This document shows, piece after piece, positions 52,337-61,673 of a stretch of DNA of 64,000 bases. The notes below the pieces were generated by a model. It was not told the DNA's origin. It saw only the letters and a list, made by a program, of their open reading frames with translations, and ran no database searches. The stretch comes from Lactobacillus sp. ESL0677 (GTDB lineage Bacteria > Bacillota > Bacilli > Lactobacillales > Lactobacillaceae): assembly GCF_029392875.1 (NCBI RefSeq), contig NZ_CP113946.1, forward strand, positions 310,001 through 374,000, in the 5' to 3' direction. The translations under genes and the position numbers were made by a program. How positions within the stretch are numbered: the stretch's first letter is position 1; each line of letters opens with the position of its first letter.

Positions 52337-53068
52337 TTGAGTAAAGTAAACGTTTTAGGGATTGACTTCGATAACAAAAGTTTCACCCAATTTCAAAATG
52401 AATTTGTTGGTCGGATTAATGCCCACCAGTCGACTTTTGTTGTTACTGCTAATCCCGAGATTGTAATGACGGCGAATGAAAATCCTGAATTTATGAAAAT
52501 CTTGAATTTTGATGCTGATTACATTACACCCGATGGTATTGGAATTGTGAAGGCAGCTAAAATGTTAAACACACCGCTTAAGGAGCGGGTAACGGGCTAC
52601 GATTTATTTGTATGGCTGATGAAGCTCGCTAACGATCGCAATTTGCGGGTATATTTAATTGGTGCTAAGCCGAGCGTTATTCATGCTATCCAGGAAAAAA
52701 TCGCCCGCGAATATTCGGGAATTCAATTAGTTGGTGCCGAAAATGGCTATTTTAATGAAGACCTGGAAGTTATGGCTTATCAGATTGAGCGGACAGAACC
52801 TGACTTGGTGTTTGCTGCATTGGGTTCCCCACGGCAGGAGAAGCTGCTTTCACTTTTGCGGAAAAATTTGCTGCCCGCACTAATGATGGGAGTTGGCGGC
52901 AGCTTCGACGTCTTTTCGGGAGCTGTTAAGAGAGCACCATTATTTTGGCAGCACGCTCACCTTGAGTGGTTTTACCGTTTAGTTAAAAACCCAAGCCGCT
53001 TTAAAAGGATGATGGTTTTGCCTAAATTTGTTCACGAAATTCACGAAGAAAAAAAGGAAAAGAAATAA
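52337..53068 (+). CDS. tagA: WecG/TagA-family N-acetylmannosaminyltransferase
   Basis: The 243-residue GT26 protein has the conserved VTANPEIVMTANENPEF, the catalytic-Asp region ITPDGIGIVKAAKML and FAALGSPRQEKL. TagA transfers ManNAc to the lipid-linked GlcNAc in wall teichoic acid linkage-unit synthesis. The TTG start follows TAGGAGGC by 6 bases. It is followed one base later by a GT4 gene and is divergent to tagD. Confidence 0.9.
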   Translation: MSKVNVLGIDFDNKSFTQFQNEFVGRINAHQSTFVVTANPEIVMTANENPEFMKILNFDADYITPDGIGIVKAAKMLNTPLKERVTGYDLFVWLMKLANDRNLRVYLIGAKPSVIHAIQEKIAREYSGIQLVGAENGYFNEDLEVMAYQIERTEPDLVFAALGSPRQEKLLSLLRKNLLPALMMGVGGSFDVFSGAVKRAPLFWQHAHLEWFYRLVKNPSRFKRMMVLPKFVHEIHEEKKEKK

Positions 53069-53069
53069 C

Positions 53070-54167
53070 ATGAAAGTTTTGCATGTCAACGCTGGTCTGG
53101 AAGTGGGCGGAGGGTTGACGCATATTGTTAACTTATTAACGGAAGCCAAGAAGGAGGGCGAAGATTTTACTTTGCTTTGCCTTGCCGAAGGTCCAGTTGC
53201 CCAAGCAGCACGAGAAGCAGGCTTGCGAGTTGCAGTGCTCGGAATTAATAGCCGCTACGATGTAGCTAGTCTGGGTAAACTTGCTGCCTTTATTAATGAT
53301 GGCAATTATGATATTGTCCATACTCATGGGGCCCGGGCAAACTTGTTTTTGGCGCTAATTCGGCGCAAACTCGGTGCTAAGTGGTGTGTGACGGTCCATT
53401 CTGACCCTTACCTTGACTTTGCTGGTCGCGGCATGTTGGGCAAGCTGTTCACGGCTGCTAATCTTTATGCGCTTAGAAAAAGTGATTGTGTGTTTGCCGT
53501 AACCAAAAACTTTGCCAACTTACTTGTGCACAAAGCACATGTCAATCAAAATAAGGTTCATGTTATCTATAACGGTATTTTCTTTCATCGAGATAGTGAA
53601 ATTCCGGCTAAATATCCCGAAGCAACATTTAATATAATTAACGTTGCGCGTGTGGAAAAGGTTAAGGGTCAGGATTTATTATTGCGAGCTTTGAAAAATT
53701 TAGATAATGCCAATGTTCATCTGTATATTGCTGGCGATGGTTCGCAAATGGCTGCGTTAAAGGATTTAGTGCAAAAGCTAGATTTGGGTCCGCAAGTGAC
53801 TTTTCAAGGTTTTATGACGCAAAAGCAACTTCAAAATTTATATCGGCGGATGGACTTAGCAGTTTTGACTTCGTATTCAGAAAGTTTTCCCTTAGTTCTG
53901 CTCGAAGCCTGTGATAATCTAGTGCCACTTTTGTCTACCGCTGTTGGTGATATTGAAATGATGATTCCGGATCAAGATAGTGGTTTTATAGCTAAGATCG
54001 GGAATCTTACCTCAATTACAACTGCTTTGCATCAGGCAGTTGCTACACCTAAAAACGAATTAGAGGAAATGGCTATTCGTGAAAAAGCCTATATTACCGA
54101 ACATTTTTCTGTTGCAAACCAATTAGAAGCTATTATTCAAGAATATCAGGCAGTAATTAAGCGCTAA
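53070..54167 (+). CDS. GT4-family glycosyltransferase
   Basis: The 365-residue GT-B protein has the N-terminal VNAGLEVGGGLTHIVNLL, the mid NVARVEKVKGQDLLLRA and the donor-binding SYSESFPLVLLEA with E-x7-E spacing. It starts one base after tagA (translational coupling). It likely adds a sugar to teichoic acid or a related wall polymer at the cytoplasmic face; donor and acceptor are unknown. Confidence 0.87.
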   Translation: MKVLHVNAGLEVGGGLTHIVNLLTEAKKEGEDFTLLCLAEGPVAQAAREAGLRVAVLGINSRYDVASLGKLAAFINDGNYDIVHTHGARANLFLALIRRKLGAKWCVTVHSDPYLDFAGRGMLGKLFTAANLYALRKSDCVFAVTKNFANLLVHKAHVNQNKVHVIYNGIFFHRDSEIPAKYPEATFNIINVARVEKVKGQDLLLRALKNLDNANVHLYIAGDGSQMAALKDLVQKLDLGPQVTFQGFMTQKQLQNLYRRMDLAVLTSYSESFPLVLLEACDNLVPLLSTAVGDIEMMIPDQDSGFIAKIGNLTSITTALHQAVATPKNELEEMAIREKAYITEHFSVANQLEAIIQEYQAVIKR

Positions 54168-54172
54168 AACTA

Positions 54173-54201
54173 TTGCTTATAATCATCTGAATGTCTATAA
54201 T
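54173..54201 (+). promoter_or_regulatory. Promoter of pncB-nadE
   Basis: TTGCTT (54173-54178), 17 bp, TATAAT (54196-54201). Confidence 0.65.
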
Positions 54202-54243
54202 TAAGAACAAAAATATTAGTGAAAAAATTAATAAGGGGATAAA

Positions 54244-55722
54244 ATGTTTTATCAAGAATTAGATCAAGATGATTCTTTGGTTTTGCATACAGACTTGTAT
54301 GAATTAAATATGATGTACACCTACTTCAAAAAGGGAATAGCTGACCGTAATGCCGTTTTTGAAGCTTTTTATCGTACTGAACCATTTGGTAACGGCTATT
54401 CAGTGTTTGCTGGACTAGAACACGTTATTATGTACTTGAAAAATTTAAAATTTAAGGAAAGTGACCTCCAATATTTAAAGGAAGAAGTTGGCTATGATGA
54501 TGATTTTATAGATTATTTGCGCCACTTCGAATTTAAATTGAGCGTGCGTTCAATGCGTGAAGGCGAAATTGTCTTTGCCAATGAGCCGCTGATTCAAGTT
54601 GAGGGACCACTAGCCCAATGTCAATTAGTTGAAACGACAATTTTAAATATTATTAACTTTCAAACGCTACTGGCAACTAAAGCTGCACGAGTTAAATTGG
54701 CTGTTCAGGGTGATGGCGTGATGGAATTTGGCAGTCGGCGCGCGCAAGAAGCTGATGCTGCTATTTGGGGAACACGTGCTGCTTACATCGGTGGCTTTGA
54801 CTCCACAAGTAATGTCCGTGCCGGCAAATTATTCGGCATTCCTATTTCTGGAACTCATGCCCACTCATTAGTTGAGGCCTTTGGCAGCGAGTATGAGGGC
54901 TTTAAAGTTTACGCTGAAACGCATAAAAATTGTGTTTTCTTGGTTGATACTTATGATACAGTGCGCAGCGGTGTTCCTAATGCCATTCGGGTTGCTAACG
55001 AAATGGGCGATAAGATTAATTTTCAAGGTGTGCGCATTGATTCTGGGGATCTTGCCTACATTTCTAAACAAGTACGTAAGGAATTGGATGATGCTGGTTA
55101 TCCGAATGCTAAAATCTTTGCTTCTAATGACCTTGATGAAACAACGATCACCAGCTTAAAGATGCAGGGTGCTAAAATTGATGTCTGGGGTATTGGTACC
55201 AAGTACATTACTGCTTTTGATCAGCCTGCTCTTGGTGCTGTCTATAAGTTGGTATCAATGGCAGATGAGCACGGTCAGATGCATGACACGCTTAAAATTT
55301 CTTCAAATGCAATTAAGGTTTCGAATCCGGGCAAAAAGCAGGTTTGGCGGATTTCGGCTAATCGGAAAAAGAAGAATGAGGGCGACTGGATAGCTCGCAG
55401 CGGTGTTGATCCGCGCAAATTTGATTCACTGTACATGTTTCACCCGCACTACACCTATATCAATAAGGTTGTGACTGATTATACGGCTGAGCCGCTATTG
55501 AAGGAAATTTTCAAGGATGGCAAGCTTGTTTATGACCAGCCTAAATTAATCGACATTAAAAAATTCTGCGCCCAAAATCTTGATGGCCTGTGGGATGAAT
55601 ACAAACGGATGCTTAATCCGCAGGAATATCCGATTGACTTGTCACAAGACTTGTATGACAGCAAGATGAATTTGATTAAAGATATTCGTCAAAAAATTAC
55701 CGAAAGGAATGCAGCTAAATGA
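54244..55722 (+). CDS. pncB: Nicotinate phosphoribosyltransferase
   Basis: The 492-residue protein has the NAPRTase motifs [13 protein letters not shown], the phospho-site-like His region [15 protein letters not shown] and [14 protein letters not shown]. It makes nicotinate mononucleotide from nicotinate and PRPP, the entry of NAD salvage. AAGGGGA precedes the ATG, and the stop overlaps nadE by 4 bp, giving a two-gene NAD operon. Confidence 0.94.
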   Translation: MFYQELDQDDSLVLHTDLYELNMMYTYFKKGIADRNAVFEAFYRTEPFGNGYSVFAGLEHVIMYLKNLKFKESDLQYLKEEVGYDDDFIDYLRHFEFKLSVRSMREGEIVFANEPLIQVEGPLAQCQLVETTILNIINFQTLLATKAARVKLAVQGDGVMEFGSRRAQEADAAIWGTRAAYIGGFDSTSNVRAGKLFGIPISGTHAHSLVEAFGSEYEGFKVYAETHKNCVFLVDTYDTVRSGVPNAIRVANEMGDKINFQGVRIDSGDLAYISKQVRKELDDAGYPNAKIFASNDLDETTITSLKMQGAKIDVWGIGTKYITAFDQPALGAVYKLVSMADEHGQMHDTLKISSNAIKVSNPGKKQVWRISANRKKKNEGDWIARSGVDPRKFDSLYMFHPHYTYINKVVTDYTAEPLLKEIFKDGKLVYDQPKLIDIKKFCAQNLDGLWDEYKRMLNPQEYPIDLSQDLYDSKMNLIKDIRQKITERNAAK

Positions 55723-56549
55723 GACCACTGCAAAAAGAAATAATTGCTTACGAGCACGTGTTACCAGAGATTGACCCACAAACAGAAATTAGACGGTCCG
55801 TTGACTTCCTAAAAGATTATTTAAAGGCTAATCCCTTTTTAAAATCTTATGTGCTAGGTATTTCTGGTGGCCAAGATTCTACTTTAACGGGAAAATTAAC
55901 GCAGATGGCAATTAATGAATTGCGCGCCGAAACTGGCGATAGTTCTTACCAATTTATTGCTGTGCGCCTGCCTTATGGCGTTCAAGCTGATGCCCAAGAT
56001 GCCGCTGATGCTGTGGCTTTTCAGCGGCCAGATCAGGACTTGATTGTTAATATTAAATCAAGTGTTGATGCGACGGTTGCGAGTTTAGAAGCAGCTGGCC
56101 AGACAATTACGGATTTCAATAAGGGCAACATTAAAGCGCGGGAACGGATGATTGTCCAGTATGCAATTGCTGGCGCTCATAATGGTGCTGTAGTCGGTAC
56201 CGATCATGCTGCCGAAAACTTTAGCGGTTTTTATACCAAGTATGGTGATGGTGCTGCGGATGTTACGCCGTTGTTCCGGTTAGATAAGCGGCAAGGTAAG
56301 CAGATGCTTGAGGTATTGGGTTGTCCTAAGCACCTTTATCTCAAAACGCCAACTGCTGATTTGGAGGAAGACCGCCCATCCTTACCTGATGAAAAGGTGC
56401 TCGGTGTTACTTATGATGAAGTCGATGATTACTTAGAAGGCCGCACGGTTTCAGAAGCTGCTGCAAAGCAGATTGAAGCATTATGGTTAAAGAGCGAACA
56501 TAAACGGCACTTGCCGGTAACTGTGTTCGATGATTTTTATCAAAAATAA
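55719..56549 (+). CDS. nadE: Ammonia-dependent NAD synthetase
   Basis: The 276-residue protein has the ATP-PPase loop [15 protein letters not shown] and [19 protein letters not shown]. There is no N-terminal nitrilase domain, so it uses ammonia. It converts nicotinate adenine dinucleotide to NAD. It overlaps pncB by 4 bp (ATGA). Confidence 0.95.
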   Translation: MRPLQKEIIAYEHVLPEIDPQTEIRRSVDFLKDYLKANPFLKSYVLGISGGQDSTLTGKLTQMAINELRAETGDSSYQFIAVRLPYGVQADAQDAADAVAFQRPDQDLIVNIKSSVDATVASLEAAGQTITDFNKGNIKARERMIVQYAIAGAHNGAVVGTDHAAENFSGFYTKYGDGAADVTPLFRLDKRQGKQMLEVLGCPKHLYLKTPTADLEEDRPSLPDEKVLGVTYDEVDDYLEGRTVSEAAAKQIEALWLKSEHKRHLPVTVFDDFYQK

Positions 56550-56576
56550 AAAGTCGCTAGCCAGCGGCTTTTTTTA
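56548..56576 (+). terminator. Terminator after nadE
   Basis: AAAAGTCGCT pairs with AGCGGCTTTT (one G-U pair) over a short loop; T run. Confidence 0.85.
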
Positions 56577-56586
56577 TTACGCTAAT

Positions 56587-56612
56587 ATTACATTTTGTAA
56601 TAAAAATGTAAT
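56587..56612 (+). promoter_or_regulatory. Palindrome upstream of the secreted 184-aa protein
   Basis: ATTACATTTT (56587-56596) is perfectly inverted as AAAATGTAAT (56603-56612); TATAAT follows at 56620-56625. It may be an operator overlapping the -35 region. Confidence 0.5.
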
Positions 56613-56675
56613 ATTTTTGTATAATTTTGGTAAAAATCTGTTATACTATCCTTAATAAATAAAGGAGGCATTCTT

Positions 56676-57230
56676 ATGAAAAACAAATATATTTTACTAG
56701 TAGCAGCCGCAACTTTAGCAGGTAGTGGTTTAACAGCGGTCAGCCCAGTTGCTGCAGCCGTTAAACCGGCACAGGAAACTACTCAAGATAACAGCAATTA
56801 CCTTACGACTTATCCTAAGAAGCTGCGCGGCACTTGGTATTATTACAATGGTAAAAAGTTGTGTAAAGAAGTTATTGGTAAAAAGACAATAACGGATTTC
56901 AGTAATGGTAAAAAATTTTCCCATCTTGTCTTGCATGCTGATGTTGCTCATGATCCGGCAACAACGGATAAAGCAGAGCTTGCCCGTACTAAGAATTGGG
57001 TAACTGCAGAAAAGAGAAAGTTCCAAAACCTTAGCTGGGTCGGCATTCATGGCTGGAGTGATGCAGCTGGTGCCGGCAACTTTATCAACGTTTCGCAATT
57101 AAAGGGACATAAAGTTCTAACAAGTGCTTATGGTTCCGGCGTTTGGGCTGACTATCATGCCTATAAAACACCAAAATTAGCTAAAAAATTACAGAAGAAG
57201 CACTATCATCAATTTTCATATCTGCAATAA
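56676..57230 (+). CDS. Small secreted protein of unknown function
   Basis: The 184-residue product has a signal peptide (core ILLVAAATLAGSGLTAVSPV, cleavage near VAAA about residue 28). The mature part begins with LTTYPKKLRGTWYYYNGKKL, a segment seen in several small lactobacillar secreted proteins, and later has LVLHADVAHDPA and SWVGIHGWSDAAGAGNF. There is no anchor or known catalytic motif. AAAGGAGG precedes the ATG. Confidence 0.75.
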   Translation: MKNKYILLVAAATLAGSGLTAVSPVAAAVKPAQETTQDNSNYLTTYPKKLRGTWYYYNGKKLCKEVIGKKTITDFSNGKKFSHLVLHADVAHDPATTDKAELARTKNWVTAEKRKFQNLSWVGIHGWSDAAGAGNFINVSQLKGHKVLTSAYGSGVWADYHAYKTPKLAKKLQKKHYHQFSYLQ

Positions 57231-57338
57231 TTTTGCAATTGTATCAAACTGCCAGTTTTTATTTTAATAATTATTAGAATCTAAGCATTAAAACGCGTAA
57301 AATAGCAATAATTATTTAAATAAAGGAGCAATATATTG

Positions 57339-57932
57339 ATGAAAGAACTTTACTTGATGCGTCATGGTGAAACTGTATTTAACAAGCGCAAGTTAATTCA
57401 AGGAGCTGTTGACTCGCCTTTAACGGCAGACGGCATTAAAATGGCACAAAAAATGGGCGCATACTTGAAAAAACAAGGCTTAACCTTTGATCATGCGTAT
57501 ACATCAACGCAAGAGCGGGCAAGCGATACACTGGAACTAGTGACTAAGCAGCCTTATGAGCGGTTAAAGGGACTCAAAGAATGGGATTTTGGCTTGTTTG
57601 AAGCGCAACCGCAATACCTGTTGCCCAAGTTTACTTTTAAAGATCCAGCCGAAGCCAGTTTTTTTGTACCGTACGGTGGTGAGTCAACGCAGCAGGTGAT
57701 GGCGCGAATGCAAAAGACGCTTAGTGAGATTATGGCTCGTCCCAAGCATCAGCGAGTGTTAGTGGTTAGTCATGGATTAGCGATGTGGATGTTTTTGGCT
57801 AATTTTATGTCGTTTGCAGAAATGGCAGAAAAAGTTAAGGATATGCCTAATTGTTGTGTCTTGCGACTTGGATATGATGCTGGCAAATTTACATTTGAGC
57901 AGATGATCGATGTGTGTAATTTATCAGAATAG
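57339..57932 (+). CDS. Histidine phosphatase family protein (phosphoglycerate mutase-like), copy 1
   Basis: The 197-residue protein starts KELYLMRHGETVFNKRK, with the RHG catalytic motif and the second His in VVSHGLAMWMF; Glu of LKEWDFGLFEAQ is the proton donor. Such enzymes dephosphorylate small phospho-metabolites rather than act as glycolytic mutase. TTG at 57336 is an alternative start. A close paralogue lies at 59236. Confidence 0.87.
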   Translation: MKELYLMRHGETVFNKRKLIQGAVDSPLTADGIKMAQKMGAYLKKQGLTFDHAYTSTQERASDTLELVTKQPYERLKGLKEWDFGLFEAQPQYLLPKFTFKDPAEASFFVPYGGESTQQVMARMQKTLSEIMARPKHQRVLVVSHGLAMWMFLANFMSFAEMAEKVKDMPNCCVLRLGYDAGKFTFEQMIDVCNLSE

Positions 57933-57940
57933 TTAAAATA

Positions 57941-57974
57941 AGCATTACTAGGAGTTACTAGCAATGCTTTTTTA
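57941..57974 (+). terminator. Terminator after phosphatase copy 1
   Basis: AGCATT and CTAG pair with CTAG and AATGCT with one mismatch; T6 follows. Confidence 0.78.
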
Positions 57975-58073
57975 GTTAAAAGCATAAATTCTTGCTTGAC
58001 CAGAAAAATTCGTGTAATGTGTTACTCATATTAAACTTACAAAAAGTAAGTAAAAAGAAAGAATAGGTAGAAC

Positions 58074-59138
58074 ATGGTACGAATAAATGACGAATTAATT
58101 TTTGGCTTGGATTCGTTTGGCGATGTGCCGGATGATCCCGCAACTAAACAGCCGGTGACTTACGATAAGGCCCTCCAGCAAATTATCAAGGAGGCTAAGT
58201 TAGCAGATGACTTGGGCATTGACGTAATTGCTTTGGGTGAACATCACCGACCAGAATATGCTATTTCTAGTCCCGAAATTATGTTGGCAGCGATTGCTAG
58301 TGTGACTAAGAGAATTAAGCTGAGTACTGGGGTAACGGTTTTAAGTTCAGATGACCCAGTGCGCGTTTATGAGCGGTTTGCAACTTTGGATAATATTTCG
58401 GGTGGCCGTGCTCAAATCATGCTTGGTCGCGGTTCGTTTACTGAATCATTTCCGTTATTTGGCTATGACTTAAATGATTATAACGAATTATTTGAAGAAA
58501 AAGTTGCTATGTTTAACGAGTTGCGTGAGGGTAAGCCGGTAACCTGGGAAAGTGAATACACCCAGGACTTAAATAATGTCGAAATTTATCCTAAGATTAC
58601 GGGACATAAGCTAGATACTTACATTGGCGTTGGCGGCACGCCAAGTTCTGTTATTCGGGCAGCACACTATGGTTTTCCAGTAATTATGGCAATTATTGGT
58701 GGTGATCCAGCAAGATTTCGGCCTTATGTTGACTTATATAATGCCGCAGCTGCGCAATATCATAATCCGCAATATCCGTTGGGGATGCATTCACACGGAG
58801 TAATCGCAGAAACTGATGAAGAAGCGTATGAGATTGGCTGGAAATATTTGCGGCGCTCAATGGATCGGATTGGTGCCGATCGTAATTGGCCGCCGATGAC
58901 CAAGGAACACTTTGATTATGAAATCCAAACGGGTTCTTACTATATTGGTACCCCTGAGCATGTTGCTCATAAGATTGCCGACAAAATGACGCAAGTTGGT
59001 GTTAAACGATTTGACTTTATTTATGGTGCTGGGGGTCAAACTGCTGCTATGCGAGAGAACATTTTACGTTTATATGGACAAAAGGTTGTGCCGATGGTGA
59101 AGGATTTGCTTAATTCTGGCACTTATCAATTCAAATAA
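58074..59138 (+). CDS. Luciferase-like (LLM class) flavin-dependent oxidoreductase
   Basis: The 354-residue TIM-barrel protein has LLM features: LADDLGIDVIALGEHHRPEY, TGVTVLSSDDPVRVYERFAT, GRAQIMLGRGSFTESFPLFG. It binds FMN(H2); the substrate is unknown. It is a single gene between two paralogous phosphatases, each with separate terminators. Confidence 0.87.
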   Translation: MVRINDELIFGLDSFGDVPDDPATKQPVTYDKALQQIIKEAKLADDLGIDVIALGEHHRPEYAISSPEIMLAAIASVTKRIKLSTGVTVLSSDDPVRVYERFATLDNISGGRAQIMLGRGSFTESFPLFGYDLNDYNELFEEKVAMFNELREGKPVTWESEYTQDLNNVEIYPKITGHKLDTYIGVGGTPSSVIRAAHYGFPVIMAIIGGDPARFRPYVDLYNAAAAQYHNPQYPLGMHSHGVIAETDEEAYEIGWKYLRRSMDRIGADRNWPPMTKEHFDYEIQTGSYYIGTPEHVAHKIADKMTQVGVKRFDFIYGAGGQTAAMRENILRLYGQKVVPMVKDLLNSGTYQFK

Positions 59139-59141
59139 TCT

Positions 59142-59178
59142 AATAGCCATGCAAGATAGGTCTTGTATGGCTATTTTA
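59142..59178 (+). terminator. Terminator after the LLM gene
   Basis: AATAGCCATGCAAGA (59142-59156) pairs with TCTTGTATGGCTATT (59161-59175), loop TAGG, then T. Confidence 0.87.
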
Positions 59179-59235
59179 GGATTGTTAAAATATGTAAATA
59201 AAAATAGCGATTGCTTTTAACAAGAGAGAATTAAA

Positions 59236-59826
59236 ATGAAAAATTTATATTTAATGCGTCATGGCGAAACAATTTTTAATCAACGCAAGTTAGTTCAAGG
59301 TGCAGTTGATTCACCGTTAACTGCAGCTGGAATTAAGGATGCCGTTAAAATGGGCGCGTACCTTAAAGAGAAAAGCTTAACATTTGATCATGCATTTGCC
59401 TCAACGCAAGAGCGAGCAAGTGATACTTTGGAATTAGTGACTAAGCAGCCGTATGAGCGGTTAAAGGGGCTAAAGGAATGGAATTTTGGCTTGTTTGAGG
59501 CTCAGCCAGAATATTTACTGCCTAAATTTGTCTTTACTGATGCCACCCAAGCCAACTTTTTTGTTCCTTATGGTGGTGAAGCAGCAATGCAGGTCATGGA
59601 CAGAATGGATAAGACAATTAACCAAATTATGGCGAAGTCTGATAATCAACGGATATTGGTAGTTAGTCATGGTGCGGCTATTTTAATGTTTTTAGTTAAG
59701 TGGATGACAAGCACAGAAGTAGTTAAAATTAAGGATTTGCCTAATTGCAGCGTGCTACATTTTACTTATGATGCGGCTACTGGCAAGTTTATTTTTGTGG
59801 AAATGTTTGAGCCACACAAATTATAG
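59236..59826 (+). CDS. Histidine phosphatase family protein, copy 2
   Basis: The 196-residue paralogue of the 57339 gene shares RHGETxFNxRKLxQGAVDSP and the block ASDTLELVTKQPYERLKGLK almost unchanged. The catalytic RHG, Glu in LKEWNFGLFEAQ and second His in VVSHGAAILMF are present. Divergence is concentrated in the middle and C-terminus. It probably arose by local duplication. Confidence 0.87.
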   Translation: MKNLYLMRHGETIFNQRKLVQGAVDSPLTAAGIKDAVKMGAYLKEKSLTFDHAFASTQERASDTLELVTKQPYERLKGLKEWNFGLFEAQPEYLLPKFVFTDATQANFFVPYGGEAAMQVMDRMDKTINQIMAKSDNQRILVVSHGAAILMFLVKWMTSTEVVKIKDLPNCSVLHFTYDAATGKFIFVEMFEPHKL

Positions 59827-59908
59827 TTGAATTTTTAGAAACCAAATATTTGGCTAAAAATTGTTGTAAACTTTTTTGAAAAGGCTTTTTCGCCTAGAAA
59901 TGTTTTGC

Positions 59909-60105
59909 TATAATTAAGAAATCGAACAAGAACTAAAAAGTTTTGTGGGCAGTAACTGTTTTTGAATGTACGACTTATACTTAATAGTTAAGGTAGCGCT
60001 ATTGAGTAATAATTTTGCAAGAAGAAGCAGTTAGAGAACCCGTAAGGTTCTTCCCAATAGTTCGGAAGTTAAAGAAGTCCTGCAAACTGGCAGGACTTCT
60101 TTTTC
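59909..60105 (+). ncRNA. Structured non-coding RNA, 6S-like candidate
   Basis: TATAAT (59909-59914) precedes about 185 bases without a credible gene and a perfect 13-bp terminator (60071-60083 with 60090-60102, then T). Pairings visible: CGAAC (59925) with GTTCG near 60059, TGGG with CCCA, TAACTG with CAGTTA, an apical stem TACTTAATAG/CTATTGAGTA, and a small 3'-side hairpin AGAACC/GGTTCT. One long imperfect rod with a 3'-side hairpin in a bubble and length near 185 suggests 6S RNA (ssrS); not proven. Confidence 0.5.
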
Positions 60106-60131
60106 TTATATTAGGTTAAGGAGGTATTTTG

Positions 60132-61424
60132 ATGAAGAAAAGCAAAAAAATGTTGGCGTTACTGTCTGCTGCATTATTAGTAACTGGTTGGACGGGAATT
60201 AATAATTTTAATCATGCTCAAACTGTTAATGCTAGTCAGACAACTAAATTGCAATTAGCTCATAAGTCACGTGTTTATAATAAGAAGGGGCAAAAATTAT
60301 GGTACTACCAAGGTCATAGTGCTCTTCTTTCTACTAAGAAAACCGTGAAAGTTTCGGAAAAGCCTAAAGCGATTACTGATCCAAGAACTAAGCGTTATTC
60401 TTTTCATGATAAGGATTGGAACTGGTTTTCTTTACCTTATAAAACAATTAAGGGCAAGCTGTATTATAATATCGGTCATGGTGGTTATATCAAGGCTGGC
60501 AATGTGTCCTTAGTTAATGGCTATGAAGTTTTAGCTAATCAGGCAATCGTGACCATTACTAAGAAAATGTTTAATAAAGATGCTAAGACGATTTATGTTT
60601 ATGATGTCAAGCAGGAAAAGTTTGTTAAGCAGAACTTTAAACTAGGACAAAAGATAACGATTGATTCAGAAGCTGATGGTGATGAAATGCAGATGACCGA
60701 CGCGGATGAATATGCTAATTTGTATCATATTAAAGGTACCAATCAATTTCTCTGCCAATATCATGATGAGGATGATGAGACTGTAGGCACGACATATATT
60801 AATGCTAGTTTGCTACCTTATGGAAAATTCATGCATGTTCTTGTTACTCAGGATACAAATCTTTATACCGAAAAAGGTGAAAAAGCTATCCAAATAGTTA
60901 GTACTAAGAATGATTCCCATAAAGTTGAAGAATTAGTCGATAAAAAGGGTGCTGAAAAAGCAGTAGTTAAGGAACTGTATTTACGTTTACCGGGTCAAGA
61001 AAAGCCAGAATTATTTTATCAGTTACAATATAATTACCGGTATATTTATAATAAAAATGAATTTGATCTAATTAAGGCAGCTGATGTGAAATATATTTAT
61101 GGTCCCCAATTACAGATTGATAATACTCCTGAGGCAGCGCTTAATGGGCAGCAGTTACTGACAACTGCAGATAAGTCAGAATTGCAGGCACTGGTTGACC
61201 AAGCACCAGATATTGAAAAATGCTATCATGATAACCCTAATTTAGTTAATGGCTATGCTGAGCAATATCTTCAAAGGATAGAGCAAGCAAAGTATATTTT
61301 AGAATCACGAATTAGTAATAAGTTTGATGTTGCCAAAGAATCTGCTATTTTACAGAATTTGATTAATGAAATGAAATTGCCACAGAATCAAGATGGTAAG
61401 TGGGACGCACCTAAGTCTAATTAA
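60132..61424 (+). CDS. Secreted SLAP-like protein of unknown function
   Basis: The 430-residue product has a signal peptide (core MLALLSAALLVTGWTGI, cleavage near VNAS). SLAP/SH3-like segments follow (LAHKSRVYNKKGQKLWYYQG, IKGKLYYNIGHGGYIKAGNV, VTQDTNLYTEKGEKAIQ, RYIYNKNEFDLIKAADVKYI). The last 90 residues are Gln/Leu-rich and probably helical. The start at 60132 follows AAGGAGG by 7 bases. It is probably wall-associated. Confidence 0.78.
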   Translation: MKKSKKMLALLSAALLVTGWTGINNFNHAQTVNASQTTKLQLAHKSRVYNKKGQKLWYYQGHSALLSTKKTVKVSEKPKAITDPRTKRYSFHDKDWNWFSLPYKTIKGKLYYNIGHGGYIKAGNVSLVNGYEVLANQAIVTITKKMFNKDAKTIYVYDVKQEKFVKQNFKLGQKITIDSEADGDEMQMTDADEYANLYHIKGTNQFLCQYHDEDDETVGTTYINASLLPYGKFMHVLVTQDTNLYTEKGEKAIQIVSTKNDSHKVEELVDKKGAEKAVVKELYLRLPGQEKPELFYQLQYNYRYIYNKNEFDLIKAADVKYIYGPQLQIDNTPEAALNGQQLLTTADKSELQALVDQAPDIEKCYHDNPNLVNGYAEQYLQRIEQAKYILESRISNKFDVAKESAILQNLINEMKLPQNQDGKWDAPKSN

Positions 61425-61428
61425 AGCA

Positions 61429-61650
61429 TTGACAAAGATTGTTCAAGTAGTACAATTATTTTTAACTGAAGATATGTTTTTTGAGTTAGTCATTCAAAGA
61501 GAAAACCGTGTGCTGAGAAGGGTTTATGGCTGCTTGAAAAATGCTCCTTGCAGCGTTAAATAATAATAATTAAGAGGTAACAAGCACTGTTGCAATTGAG
61601 GTGGTACCGCGTTTAGTAGCGTCCTCAAGTTTGCTGACAGTGTTTTTTAT
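61429..61650 (+). promoter_or_regulatory. T-box leader of alaS with promoter
   Basis: TTGACA (61429-61434), 16 bp, TACAAT (61451-61456) start the leader. The T-box ATTGAGGTGGTACCGCG is at 61595-61611, within an antiterminator closed by TTGAGG/CCTCAA. The competing terminator pairs CACTGT (61584-61589) with ACAGTG (61637-61642), then T6. Uncharged tRNA-Ala would favour read-through. A GCU specifier in TGGCTGCTT near 61530 is likely but was not folded. Confidence 0.9.
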
Positions 61651-61673
61651 TTTATCAAAAAAGGAGAATATTA

